A DNA stretch of 64,000 nucleotides from Apostichopus japonicus (lineage: Eukaryota; Echinodermata; Holothuroidea; Aspidochirotida; Stichopodidae): contig NC_092582.1 of NCBI RefSeq assembly GCF_037975245.1, forward strand, positions 23,150,577 to 23,214,576, written 5' to 3'. Below are positions 22,444 through 33,841 of this stretch, piece by piece. The notes beneath the pieces are model-generated. The model saw nothing but the letters and a program-made list of their open reading frames with translations. It did no database searches and had not been told where the DNA came from. Made by a program: the position numbers and the translations under genes. Position 1 is the stretch's first letter. Every line of letters starts with the position of its first letter.

Positions 22444-25400
22444 CTGAAAAGAAAGAAAATTTACAATTCCTAGTTAACTGAATTCATGGAAATGGGCTTC
22501 CATTTAACTTGCTGTTGATTGTCAATGCAGATGTGAAACACTGCATATATCACCTGTAAGGTTTAGGTCATTGACACCTAAAAATATAGGGGGAGTCTGG
22601 GGGTTCCTTGTCGATATAAAAAACAGAAAAAAACATTTAGCTCTTAAATATCAAATGAAGCATGGTGAGGTATACTTAGGTTATAATTAAGGTCTTTATA
22701 ATTTAGCTGAAATAAAACAGTAACCCCAAAATTTCCCTAGGCTCATAAGGTAGGGGCCTAAATCTTTATTTAATAATGGGGGGGTTGCTGCTGCCCTGGG
22801 AGGCAATAAGGTTATCTCCTATATTGGGGTCCTCCCAAAGAAAACAAATTAACACTGCACATGCCAAATGATACCTTTTGGACTTGCATTGTGGACTATA
22901 TATAAAATCAGGTTGAAATATTAGCTATAAATGCAAGGTTTTGCTAAGAAGTATTTTGTGTGAGGTTGAACAAAAGTAAGGGAGGTGGGGGGGGGATGGG
23001 GGATAGGGCGGGAAGGATACTCCCAAAGATATGGTCAAATTCTTCCCCTTTAATATGATTTCAATACCCCATTAATAATTAATTACCCAGCAAATGTTTT
23101 TGACAGGAATTTAACTGGAGGATGGGGGCAGGGGGGGGGGCTGCAGGTGGGCTAGGGTGACATATCTTGTATGGGTCCCCAAAGTTCTTATAGGGCATCA
23201 ACTTAATTGCTCATGAACTTAACCTATCAAAGAAGATCAGATAACTCTATAAGCTATGTAGAACTGCAAGCAAACCGTTTCTTACCCCCATCTTGGCTAC
23301 ATTTATGCTTCCGACTTCCAGATGTAGATGGACTCCCTGGAGCTACAAGTGTTTTGCCTAAGAAAGAAAGAAAGTAAGAAAGAAAGAAAGTATCTGTACA
23401 ACTGACAGAAAATTGTGAAAAGCCGTTATTTTATTTCAGTATATCTTGAAACAATTCCTGGAATCTATAATTTTGTGACTAAATGTTTAAACAGGTTTCT
23501 ACAAGCCGGAAGCTACTGGAGGGTTCACTGTGAGAGGCAAGGTGAACCTAGCTGGAACATGTGAAGGTATGTGAAGGTTTGTGAAGGTATGTGAGGGAAT
23601 GTGAAGGTATGTGAGGTTAGGTCAGTATCTATGACATGGTACAAAATTTAGGCTGGTGATATTCCTCAGCTATCAAGACCACCTTTTGAGACACAATGTT
23701 TTGTGTATTAATGGATGATGTTGACTTCATTGCACAACACATACAAGTTGCTATATATGTTAAATATTGCATGGCAGATATAACTTAGCAGGGGAGAGTG
23801 TAAGAGGCACTTACCAGAAGCATTTGCGTCCTTTCCAGGGAGACACTCCTTGATCTTGGCGATAACTTTTTTGAATTCCTCTTCGTGTTTCTCGATATAC
23901 ATCCTTGCATACAACTGGTCAGTAGCTGCTAGTTGCATGGAAGAGTTGCGCCCATCCTTCTTCTTGTATGGCTGCGGGACCTCCTCCAAGTGCAAGAGAA
24001 TAATTTGTTTCTTCAATTTTTTGGCAAGAAGAAACTGAAACAAATAGAAAGAATATTGTGATTAAAAGTTATATCAATTCCATGATGAATGAAACCATTA
24101 TTTCTCCAGTGCCGGTACTTTGGGGACGAACATTTGGCTTAGCCACCTCACAACACTAAGGCTGACTACCCACCAGCATTGAGAAATAAATTAGTAAGAT
24201 TAACTGTAAAAGTGCCATATCATGGAACCTGTCTGCACCTCCAAGATAAGCAATATATATAAGCAACCACTAGTCTCTACTCTAAAATAATAAGACAAGG
24301 ACGTTACACTACATACAGTCAGTATATACAGCACAGCATACAAACAAAACAGCGATGGACATCACATGTCCAGCTTAAAGAGGTTATGAAATGAAATATT
24401 TTCATGTCTTGGAATGGTTTATCTACATTACTACAACACCATCCATGCACTATTTTCCATAAATACGGCTTCAAACGCCAGAAATTCGCTGTCAAAGTAT
24501 TCCCTAGAGACCTCTCGAGCTGCCACTCGTAAAAAAAAGCAAAGCTGCCACCGCAGTTCATCTGACGTCATCAAAGGAACCATTTCAGCTAAAGCCGACT
24601 CCCCGCTGTTTACCGATACGGCGTTATACAGTTTACAACATGTAACCAAAACATTCTTCTCATCAATTGTCTTCTCCCGAATCTTCCGATTCCGAGGAAA
24701 TAGGACTTCACCTCTCAGGACATTCGTAAGCTTTGACAAAAATTATTTTCTTGAGGAAGAGGAGGAGTAAATAGTTTTGAGGGTGATGAAGATAATATCG
24801 GTGTTTTTCCCTATCAATTGAGCCCCTTGCAGAAGAATTGTAAAACGGCGATCCCGATGGCCAAGACGCGTCGCTGCCGTGCGAAGTCCCCGAGCAGAAG
24901 GGTTGGACGACCCTGAATCGAAACTGGTCGGTTGAGCATAAACAAAACCACCGTTATTAAGACCTTCATATGATTTAAATTATCTTGAATGTCGATGATC
25001 CTGCTACATAACTTCGTAGCGTAGCTTCTAGAATTTTGTGTCTTACAGTGCAAGGAAAATGTGACATTCTGTTACAGTGCAACCCTATAGTAGTACTGGT
25101 AACATGGCCCTAGATCTAACTAATAGACGTTGTATAACAGGCTAGCCCGTGTAATTGTATCATCCAACTGTTACGTAAAATCACAACACAGAGCCAGTTT
25201 TACCACAAAAGAAAACTTGCAGATCTAGAATTGATTGTTCTAAACCAACTGGCTTTAAATTTTGTGTAAAATATTAGGTAACCAACAAAAAATCGTCAAT
25301 TGCTGTATCAAGGAGGCCTAGGCTATGGTCATAACAAGTAATTTGGCAACAGTATAGGCTTACAGGCACTCATAACGTTGTGTATGTGTAGTGTTTTGAG

Positions 25401-28400
25401 CGAGTCTTGTTCAAATTCTTCGATTTCTGTCATCTTTTGGAAAAGCTTGCAGTAGAAATCCGTCTCTACTTGTGGTGGAGCAACCTGATACCACATATCG
25501 GCTCAGCATATTTAACAGTAACGAGATAAATTTACGTAAAAACAAAACTCCAAATCTCAATTACTACGGAGCGCTGCAACAGTGTAATGTTGTGTGTTCT
25601 CAGACGTTTAAGAATGTAAACATAGCTTGGAAGTGAGCTGAGTTCCTCGACTGACGTCACGCCGCATTTACCGTAAATACAAAAATTTTTCGAAAGTTTT
25701 TATTACCCTCGAATTTTTGATCGTTTATTCCTCGATGATGCAAGCTTCGATTGACACAAATTGGGTATCATTGGAAAGTTACGAGTATACAGAATACGAT
25801 GAGAAAGAATTTTTTTTCCATTTCATAACCTCTTTAAGATAACTATTAAGGTATCACGTTTCATTACTGTCTGCATTTTGTAGCAACACGAACAAAACGT
25901 CACTTGCAAGCAACAGAAAGTTAACTTTTTCAGATGGCCTCACACGGTTTGGGGTGAGTCTTCAATGCCTTTAATGTGCATTAAAGAGTGAATTTCTAAA
26001 GGCTTCAAACAATTATTATAACAAGAAACAATTGTTAATAAATAATTCTCATTAATATGTACATGATATTTGTGTTATGTTTTATGTTATGGTGTCCTAA
26101 ATGATCAGCCTCATTAACTTACAATGGAATGTGATAAGTACTTCAAATTTTTTTTTTGTGTCATAAGATATCATTTGACATTGCTCATATATTCCCCTTC
26201 ACTTTAATGGAGAAGGGGCTATGTTTATAGACAACTGTAGGACACCGAGTAACATACATTAACATCATCACTTGTCTTTTTTATTTGCCTCAAATCCACC
26301 TTTCTTGATAATGTATTATCTTTTAACATTACTAATTGTGTTCCACATTCACCGGAGAACCAGAATCAGCACTCAAATAGATACCTTTGTGTAATTCATT
26401 TTTGAACATGCATGTCACATTTTAGTAACCCAGTATCATATTATGACATATAAATATATATATATATATACACATAGATAGATATATATACAGTATAAGC
26501 ATTACTAATAAATACATAAATGATACAACCATTTGTTTTGTTAACATCAGCTGACATCACAATGCCATGAAAAATTCTCATCCAGGTTTCAAAACTTTTA
26601 ATAACAAAGCTCTTCATTAATCCAAGACAAATTCAAATACTGAACTTACAAACTACTAGTTACACTCGAGTCCAAAAGTGTTTGAATACTTTGATCAACT
26701 GCCACTTTGTCAACCCTTGATTACGTTTCTGTGTTCTCTGTGAGTCATGCAAATATGATATTGTGACAAACCTCTTCTTCACATGGTTCTGAGTCAATGT
26801 AATCCTGGTTGATCATGCAAAGCATTATATCAGCTTTGTTGATGGCATCAACAATCTCCTGGGGCAGACTTTCTCCGGGCTTGTTCCTAGTCGTATACAT
26901 CCAGCAACTCCCATCTCCAACAAGTGACTCAATCCTTTCTACCAGCTCTGTTACCCGTTCTTTAATCTTTGAACTGAAACTGATAAACAGTTTATCCTTT
27001 ACATCTGGAGAGCGAAAGTTAATGTAATTAGGTAAGTGATGTACGACCAATATTGTACAAGCCTGAATATAAAATGGAGGACTGTCTTACTGAGTTGGGG
27101 TCACTTCGAAAACATTGCAGACACTACGCAAAAGCTATCGATATTACCCTTTAAGTACATAATCACAATGTGTCAAAGAATTGCTAAACATGTCTTAAAA
27201 AGTCTTAAACGATTAATTTTAAGAACATAATTAATTTTGATATGTTCTCGAACAGTGGCGGAGCTAGGGGTATTGGTCAGGAGGGCGAGAATGGTCTGTA
27301 GGGGCGCTTTCGACACAATCTAAGCAGAGCGCCACCACAGGTTGGCGTGGAGCGTACAGACATTTTGAGTACAGATACTGTACTCCCTAGATCGCCGGAA
27401 ATGACCCTTTCCGGGCCTTGCTAATTTGCAGATAATGTGACAAATGTCAATAGGTAGATGAGAGCGCAATCAAAAAGTCAATAATCGCAAATAAGTAAAA
27501 AGCTGAAAAGGGTGCCAGCAGTCCATTTGAGTCCGTCACGGGGGGGGGGGGGGGGGAGACAATAGCCACCCCTGACTGTATGGACGCTCCACCACTGTTC
27601 TTGAACATTACAAAACACTGCTGCTATTAAGTCAAGCTTGTATTTGATATGAACACTTAATTTTTAAGGAACAACCCTTTTTGCCTTTTTTCTTGGACTA
27701 CAAACCTATCAAGATTAAAATTCTGCTGCAAGTCAACATTTAATTGTTTGGTTACAAGTATCTGTGGTCACTCCAGAAGGCCCCATTCAAAACAAAATCA
27801 ATCAAAGCTTACCAGTACGATCACCATTTTGTGATGTGGGAGACTTTGCAGGCACAGAGGAGGCAGTGCTTGCAACTAACTGTTTCTCTGTTAGGATGAA
27901 ATGAAAAGGAAGAAGAAGGGAAAAAGAGAAGGGTAAATTGGATCCAGAATTTGTACAATTAACAACTTGGAAGCCAGGGTAACTTTCATGGTCAAGATGA
28001 TCTGAGACATGATAAACATAATTCTCCATAATTAAAGGTGGTTTACAGTATGTACATTGCATAGCCTAGATATCAATCTGTTCGAGTGTTCTCCATCATA
28101 AAATTTGACAAACAGAATCAGGAGAACATCTTTTGTGATACGTTATGAAACAAAATCTGGTATTTCTGTGGCTGGCATGTCAAAGTCCACAAATGGAAGT
28201 AAACATGGTGCAAAATTGGGTCATTTGATGCAAATTTTGACCACTTAAAGGCATTGAAGACTCGCCCCAAACCGCTTGCCACCATCTGAAAAAGTTAACT
28301 TTCCGTTGCTTGCAAGTGAAGTTTCTTCTTGTCGCTACAAAATGCAGACAGTAATGAAACATGATACAGTACCTTGTTATCTTTGATCTAGACCTGAGAT

Positions 28401-31400
28401 GTCCATTGCTGCTATGTACACTGTGTTGTGGGTATTGACGGTAGCTGCATGTATTGACTGTACAGTACACTAGTGTCTAGTGTCACACACTAGCAAGCTG
28501 TGTGTGTATTTTCTAGGATCAATGGTGGTGTCCAACACTTCTGTGTACACCTCATTCGAAACTAGGTCAGATTACCAGCATGAGACGTTTCTTTTTGTGC
28601 GCGAATCTTCACACCCTTTAATTAGGCCTCCCAGGAGCAGCATCAAAAATTGTTTACTACTGAGTAGAGAGGTTTGTTTAGAAGTGACCAAAACTTCAGT
28701 CACTCGTAACAAAAATATCTGCACGGTCATGATACAGAAAACTGATGGTGCCATGAGCTATCCAGTAATGGGTAGCGTTTAGCTATTGAGAACTTCTATC
28801 TAGACTTAGAGACCCCGATACTTTTGTGATTATGGAGCATGCTATATGACACATGGCTCATATTGAGTTGTGACAGTATGTGACACTGCATGGTAGTAAA
28901 TATCTTCAGATTGAAACACAACCTACTGTAAGTACTGTACAGTTTCATCTAATGACATTTAAACATGATCATCATTATGTCTTGACAAACTTCATAACGC
29001 AACTGAATCAACATAGAATTCAACTTTCTGTGTATCTTTCGATGTCACCCAAGGCTACATATTGCTTTGCATTCATGATATATCTTTGGTTTGCTTTGGT
29101 ACTGAAGTTTACTAAATGATGACAATATAGAATTGATATACTGTATATTCAATGACCGACCACTTCAATATGTTTTGAATAAATAATTATTAATTGGGCT
29201 TGTTGAGACATACAGCATAGTCCACAGGCACTCAACATTTGCAATAACTTAACAGACCTGCCAACTTGTCTTTTACAAAAACCAAGGGAGAATTCCAATT
29301 TTCATCCCCAATATATTAGGGGGCAAGGGGACAAAAATACTTGTAGGACAAAATCCAAATAAACCACAATAGTGACATGAAAAGTACAGTACGTACTGTA
29401 TGTATCACCGGATAGTTAATATTGCAACAAATATTCAGTGTGTTTTGTTCTGTAATTACATTTGATTATCGGGCAGGATATCGTTTGATATGTTCATCAG
29501 CTTAATGTGCAATATTATTTACTTTAATCAAAAACTTAATTTGCTATCTCTTCCTATGTCAGTGCATGATTGTATGCAGAGTGTATAGGCCCGGTTACCA
29601 TATATGTTCACAATAAGTCATATGGAAATGTGGAGTTTTTTGCAATGAAAATATATTGTTCGGCCAGAAAACTAAATTGCATTGGTTTTCTAATGGGTTT
29701 CGTGAGGTTCACAAAATCTCTTTTTTTAGGACACGCAAACTAAAATCCATGTGTCACTTTATGCAACTGTTACAGAAGCTTCATGATATAGGTGTAATTG
29801 TTTTCAACACACGAACATGAATGGTGACTGCATAATGCATATAGTAACCCCACAAGCCTGGGTATGAAAAGCTGTAGCATAGTTGGAACAAGCACTAACA
29901 TTAAAGGCATTGAAGACTCGCCCCAAACCCCGTGCAGCCATCTGAAAAAGTTAACTTTCCGTTGCTTGCCAGTGACGTTTTGTTCGTGTCGCTACAAAAT
30001 GCAGACAGTACAGTAATGAAATGTGATACCTTGTTATCTTTAGCTGGACCTGAGATTTCCTTCGCTGCATTGTTTGTACACTGTGCTGTGGGTACTGGCT
30101 GCAGCTGTATGTACTGACTGTGCACTAGTGTCTAAATTAATTACCGATGGTAGCAAGCTGTGTGTGTATTTTCTGGGATCGATGGTGGTGTCTAACACTT
30201 TTGTTACACCTCATTCAAAACTAGGTCAGATTACCGGCATTAGACGTTTCTTTGTGCGCGAGTCTTCACACCCTTTAATTTATCTTGCTATTTCATGATA
30301 TGGGGAGTGGACACCACCCACCCCCTGCCCCTCTGCCTGGAAGGCAATGTCCCACTATTCACACAAAGAATTTGGTAACCCTACGGGGTGTAACTGTAAG
30401 TGTAACTGTGTTGTACCATTGTGCAGTGAGAAACATTGTTATGCTGAGTTTATGCCATCTCTCTACCAAAGTGGTCAATCTATTGCCACACACGCAGTTA
30501 TTGTTGGGTGTTACTAAAACGAATGACAATTGCATTTACACATAACGAATGACAATATGTTGTAGTGTTGTACACACTAAAAAAATGCGTTGACTAAAAC
30601 GAATGACAGCGTATGACAGCACAGACATTTGCTTCAACCGGATACCACAGTTCAGACTTCGTGGGTATATTAAAGCCACGCAAACCGAGTGGACGCGAAG
30701 TGCGTGGCTTACAGATCTAGTAAAGTACGGACAAGATACAAACGCACCTTATAGTAAGCGAAATTGTAAGTCAGATTTTAAAAGGTAAATTTAACGTCAT
30801 TTTTCCAATATTAATTGTTAGAAACTAACAATACTATAATCGTGAAACGGCTAAAAATTTCAGGAAGAGTTCTTATATTGGACATTTCTATGAAAAAAAA
30901 AATGATTAACTCCACTCCGTTAATAATTCTATCTCTTCTCACCACCGTCCTTCGTTGTCATTCGTTGTCATTTGCTGTCATTCGCGAATGATAATTAACC
31001 CTGTACAAAGTCAATTGTCATTCGCAGTCATTCGTTTTGGTTTGTCCTTTATTGTTTGTATCATGTAGAGATCTAATTTGTTAAGTGTGTGTTTTGTTGT
31101 TACTTCATCGTACTGCCCGTAGACCTACACGGTTTTTGTATCCCCGTTGGAAGTTGGATGTGAATAGGCCTAGGCCCTAGGCCTATATAGAATTTGGGTA
31201 ACCTGTACTGTACACCAAAATTCGGCTAGCCTAGCTTATCTGTGGCTGATTATTATAGACATTACCATGCTCCAGTCTTTCGATTTCCTTGTTGATCAGG
31301 TTCGTATTCCGACTTCTATAGCGTTTCAGAATGCCTGCAGCTTTTATTAAATGTATGTATTCTAGGGTTTTAATAAGGCCATCCACGTTCGTTTCACTTA

Positions 31401-31593
31401 GTTCCCAACCCTTTATTTTGCGGAGAAAGCAATCTGCGGGATCATCATCTTTTCGGATTTTGTCAGCCTCCTTATTACTAATTTTTGGGTAAAGGTTGGT
31501 AAGTTTCCTGATATCACTTGAAGTGAGTTCCTCGGACAAATCTTGGAGTGTTTTGGCAAAGTCCTCTTCTAATCTGGCTCTGTCGTCCTCCAT
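22409..31593 (-). CDS. DED-linker-TIR gene A (one linker exon)
   Basis: Proposed exons on the minus strand: 31593-31266, 27887-27813, 27004-26772, 24034-23815, 23357-23286 and 22443-22409. Every border has AG/GT. Lengths sum to 963 nt, 320 aa plus TGA, with phases 1-1-0-1-1. Residues 1-109 hold a death-effector-like domain, 110-134 a Ser/Pro/Lys linker, about 135-275 a TIR domain and 286-320 a basic Ser-rich tail. No signal peptide or membrane segment, so cytosolic. Candidate TIR catalytic Glu is E212 (SEPCEEE). The gene is the tandem partner of gene B and lies head-to-head with DARS2. Known for the families: DEDs assemble on like domains such as those of caspase-8-type proteins, and TIRs signal by self-association or NAD cleavage. 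Their joint role here is inference. No transcript evidence. Confidence 0.77.
23286..23357 (-). CDS. Gene A Ser-rich tail exon
   Basis: 72 nt, phase 1-1. Reads GKTLVAPGSPSTSGSRKHKC then SQDGG. Acceptor TTAG, donor GTAAGA. Confidence 0.7.
23565..23620. repeat. Short tandem repeat (GTATGTGAAG type)
   Basis: Ten-base units repeated about six times in the intron before the tail exon. Unit B has about four (7690-7735). Confidence 0.8.
23815..24034 (-). CDS. Gene A TIR exon 2 (C-terminal half)
   Basis: 220 nt, phase 0-1. Starts FLLAKKLKKQIILLHLEE and ends KIKECLPGKDANAS. Same length and phases as the gene B exon, with residue differences spread over the loop, consistent with an expressed diverging paralogue. 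Confidence 0.8.
24309..25974 (-). mobile_element. TTAA-type MITE, copy 3, split by a second transposon
   Basis: Inverse-orientation copy of the family. Its right end (GAGTCTTCAATGCCT then TTAA) is at 25971-25974; its far end is truncated near 24309. It is interrupted at an internal AGCTTAAG by the 1,455-bp element 24379-25833. Located in the intron between the two TIR exons of gene A, absent from gene B. Confidence 0.75.
24379..25833. mobile_element. 1.45-kb TTAA element nested in a MITE
   Basis: Perfect 15-bp inverted ends AGAGGTTATGAAATG and CATTTCATAACCTCT, flanked by TTAA at 24375-24378 and 25834-25837. The TTAA rule again points to a piggyBac-like or similar transposase. Not a recognisable transposase. 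On the minus strand it has open stretches of about 44 codons (25496-25364, followed by a GTAAGC donor), 79 codons (25053-24814) and 102 codons (24739-24431), which I could not join into one consistent reading frame, and two palindromic TGACGTCA sites (24563 and 25652). Function unknown. Confidence 0.8.
26454..26492. repeat. (TA)n-rich microsatellite
   Basis: Interrupted TA/TAGA repeats in a gene A intron. Confidence 0.85.
26772..27004 (-). CDS. Gene A TIR exon 1 (N-terminal half)
   Basis: 233 nt, phase 1-0, acceptor CTCCAG, donor GTTTGT. Encodes DVKDKLFISFSSKI (box 1-like), helix alpha-A, 'CWMYTTRNKPGES' (BB-loop region), 'AINKADIMLCMINQDYIDSE', then PCEEE at the exon end. Three codons longer than the gene B exon at its N-terminus. 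Confidence 0.87.
27253..27597. mobile_element. hAT-like MITE in gene A linker intron
   Basis: Ends CAGTGGCGGAGC and GCTCCACCACTG. Target duplication TTCTCGAA (27245-27252) versus TTCTTGAA (27598-27605), one mismatch, so it is somewhat older. It interrupts the single gene A copy of the monomer that is amplified in gene B. Contains the dispersed core at about 27320-27362. Confidence 0.82.
27813..27887 (-). CDS. Gene A linker exon
   Basis: 75 nt, phase 1-1, acceptor CTAACAG, donor GTAAGC. Reads EKQLVASTASSVPAKSPTSQ then NGDRTG. Single copy, against seven in gene B. Confidence 0.75.
28245..28621 (+). mobile_element. TTAA-type MITE, copy 4
   Basis: Same family, TTAA on both sides, at the position in gene A intron 1 that corresponds to copy 1 in gene B. 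Confidence 0.8.
29901..30278 (+). mobile_element. TTAA-type MITE, copy 5
   Basis: Full-length copy flanked by TTAA. Second copy within gene A intron 1, without a counterpart in gene B. Confidence 0.8.
30513..31040. mobile_element. Fold-back element rich in CGAATGACA repeats
   Basis: Left end CTAAAACGAATGACAATTG and right end with GCAGTCATTCGTTTTGG are inverted. Many further CGAATGACA or inverse TGTCATTCG units lie inside, mostly near the ends. Located in gene A intron 1 only. Confidence 0.65.
31266..31593 (-). CDS. Gene A first exon: death-effector-like domain
   Basis: 328 nt from ATG to donor GTAATG, phase 1 at the end. Reads MEDDRARLEEDFAKTLQDL and on through 'SEELTSSDIRKLTNLYPKI', 'DDDPADCFLRKI', 'NVDGLIKTLEYIHLIKAAGI'. 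The helix pattern and the 'ELTSSDIRKL' and 'DPADCFLRK' blocks resemble DED. Amphipathic and charged, no transmembrane segment. Confidence 0.72.
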
Positions 31594-32012
31594 AACTTCT
31601 GAAGTTTTATAAATGATTGGTAAATAACTTAAATTTATTAGGCTTCCTTATTCAGTCAGCGCTCTTGAAATGAATGATAGCCCCAACGGCGCTAAACCCC
31701 GCTTTTTTTTTTTACTCGTAATGTGTAGTCATTGCGCAACATGGGATTTCCCCTTTTCGTTCGCGGGCAACGCGATTGACGGAGGCCATTTGCGAAAGAA
31801 TATGGACGGAAAATAATAGGTCGATTAGTCGAATATGAGACACACGAACTTGTACTTGATTACATCAATCCGTGTTATTGGAAAACCTGCCTATTTTCCA
31901 TATTTCTCGTTTATTTGATATTTGTATTTATTTTATCCCATATTCAATTACTGGTCGATGACCATGCAGGGACTTTGATGATAATCAAGATACCAGAACA
32001 ATATGACCCGAC

Positions 32013-33179
32013 AAGTAACAACGAGGTACTACATCAATGTCAGAACACCTGGAATATTGTCAAATGAAAGAAAAAGAACTGGTTCTTCACTTTGGTAATT
32101 CAGACGGAAATCAGTCTATACTTTCATGTTACAATCGATGCATACTGTAATAATGTCGTAATTAACGCTACTGAAAGACCAACCTTATGTTTACAGCTTT
32201 AAATTTAAATGAAGGCAACATTGCATGCTGTTGACATTTTAAATATATCAGTGTAAGTAGTGGGTCGTATTTTAGTATTTTGGTTATCGTAGAATACAAG
32301 TTCAGAGAAAAGCTAACTTATCAATGTGGCTGGAAAACAACTGCATGATCCACCACTTAAATTGTCATATAGATCATCAACTGACAAATCGCCCTTCATT
32401 TGAAAAATACAAACTCTAAAATAAACACTACGGTATCCTTGAAGTTACGTCAATTCAGAGATTCCTGCATCACAAGAATGTGATATTTAATTGCAAAGAG
32501 CATGTACGCGCACGAGAGAATAAAAATTTCCCAAACTTGATACAAATATGCAAAGAGAAATCATGCCTGCCACTAGCAAATTTCATTTCCATGTGTTGTG
32601 ATGACAATGTCACAACGTATCCTAACGTTATGAATTACCCACACAAAATAATATGAAAGGCTGAACACTTGTTTACACGGTGAAGATAACAAAGCAGTCA
32701 TCGAATTTCCAGCAAAAAAAAAAAGGCCTCACTTCAATTCCCATGGTGTATACAAAAGGGTACGGAGATGCTAACATATTTGCATACAGTTTGTTGCGGA
32801 TAACACTCAGACAATCAACTCATTGGAAAATACGTACTACTTATTTGGGAAAAAAGTTCTGTAACACGTTAGTTACATGAGCGTAGAACCAATGGGGGCC
32901 GGGTTGGGCGGGGTGACATAAACCCCAATTTTTGAGCTGTCGGGGGGACGTTACACAAAACATCCCCACTACCCCCTCCCCCCAAATCCCACTTTTTATG
33001 TCTCTAATGAAAACACTAACCATCATAAAAATCACCCTACGTGCAAGAAGAAAATGTAAGTCGGAATATTCGACTCGATGGATCCGACTGGCTTCCGACA
33101 ACATGATGACAGACATTTTGTACTAAGTGGTAACTTTCGTAAGTTTGTAACCTACATCTACCCACGTATGCAGTTGTCT
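32013..33179. other. Intergenic between gene A and DARS2
   Basis: Divergent-promoter interval. No exon found. A G/C-homopolymer stretch near 32890-32990 resembles the ends of local MITEs but could not be delimited. Confidence 0.5.
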
Positions 33180-33622
33180 ATGGTGCGCCTAGTGTGCCAT
33201 GAGTCCTGAAATCGACATATTTATAATACAATTGACATGTTAGTTTTTTTCGTACTTTTCTAGTGCTCTGAGTGAAGGAAATCGGCATACGTCGATTATC
33301 GTGCTGTCATAGGACGATTATTGTGCATGTCGTCTTCTTGTGCTCTGATTGGAAGAAATCGACATATGTGAATGAGAGCGACATATTTCGAATGAAATCG
33401 ATGGCGATTCTTCCAATCAGAGCGAACTATAGGAAACAACATAAATGACACTGGTCGTCCAATGAAAACACGATAAACCCACATTTGTTTAATTTAATTC
33501 AACATATGTCGATATTTTCTGTATATGTCAATTTCATCCAATCAGAGCACGAGAAACCGACATATGTCAATTTAATTTGACATATGTCGATCTCAGAACT
33601 TACGGCACACTAGGCGCACCAT
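33180..33622. mobile_element. Fold-back MITE just upstream of DARS2
   Basis: Inverted ends of about 40 bp: ATGGTGCGCCTAGTGTGCC at 33180 and its exact inverse ending at 33622, continuing with imperfect pairing to 'ATCGACATAT'. The interior is full of 'GACATATGTC' palindromes and 'TTCCAATCAGAGC' or inverse units, so a single strand could fold extensively. It ends only about 100 bp before the DARS2 start codon. No clear target duplication. Confidence 0.85.
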
Positions 33623-33630
33623 CGACGTCA

Positions 33631-33664
33631 GTGTAACAGATCCATCGGGTGGTGTCTGTTACAC
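33631..33664 (+). promoter_or_regulatory. Hairpin in presumed DARS2 promoter or 5' UTR
   Basis: Perfect 10-bp arms GTGTAACAGA and TCTGTTACAC separated by 14 nt, about 60 bp before the first in-frame ATG. Whether it is transcribed is unknown. Confidence 0.4.
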
Positions 33665-33723
33665 ACTTCCGTACTGCCTAATGCTCTAGCGCGTAAGCGA
33701 TGAGCTAGAGTCTTAGAGATGTG

Positions 33724-33841
33724 ATGAGATTAATCAAAAGTATCAAGATGCTGCGGAACTATGGATTCAGAGGCGTTTGCTCTCTTTGTAGAATGTACTA
33801 TTTGGTACCAATTAGGAGCATGTCAACGACTGAACGAAGAG
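33724..33841 (+). CDS. DARS2: DARS2 exon 1, mitochondrial targeting peptide
   Basis: Two in-frame starts, 33724 and 33748. An in-frame TAG at 33706 bounds the frame. The product ([20 protein letters not shown] and on to RSMSTTERR) is rich in Arg, Lys and Ser with no acidic residue until the end, as expected for import. Donor GTAAAG in phase 1 joins exactly to exon 2. Chosen by signal composition and phase, as this exon is poorly conserved. Confidence 0.75.

Larger units (their letters stand above)
19075..32012. repeat. Segmental duplication, unit A
   Basis: Second copy of the block described at 3925-16528, in the same orientation. Unit-specific insertions are 19529-20453, MITE copy 2 (21334), the 1.45-kb TTAA element with its host MITE (24309-25974), the hAT-like MITE at 27253, MITE copy 5 (29901) and the fold-back element at 30513. 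Confidence 0.85.

Noticed and set aside
24431-24739. 102-codon minus-strand frame as a host gene
   Set aside because: Lies wholly within the TTAA element, with no recognisable domain and no consistent splice partner. Kept only as a note on that element.
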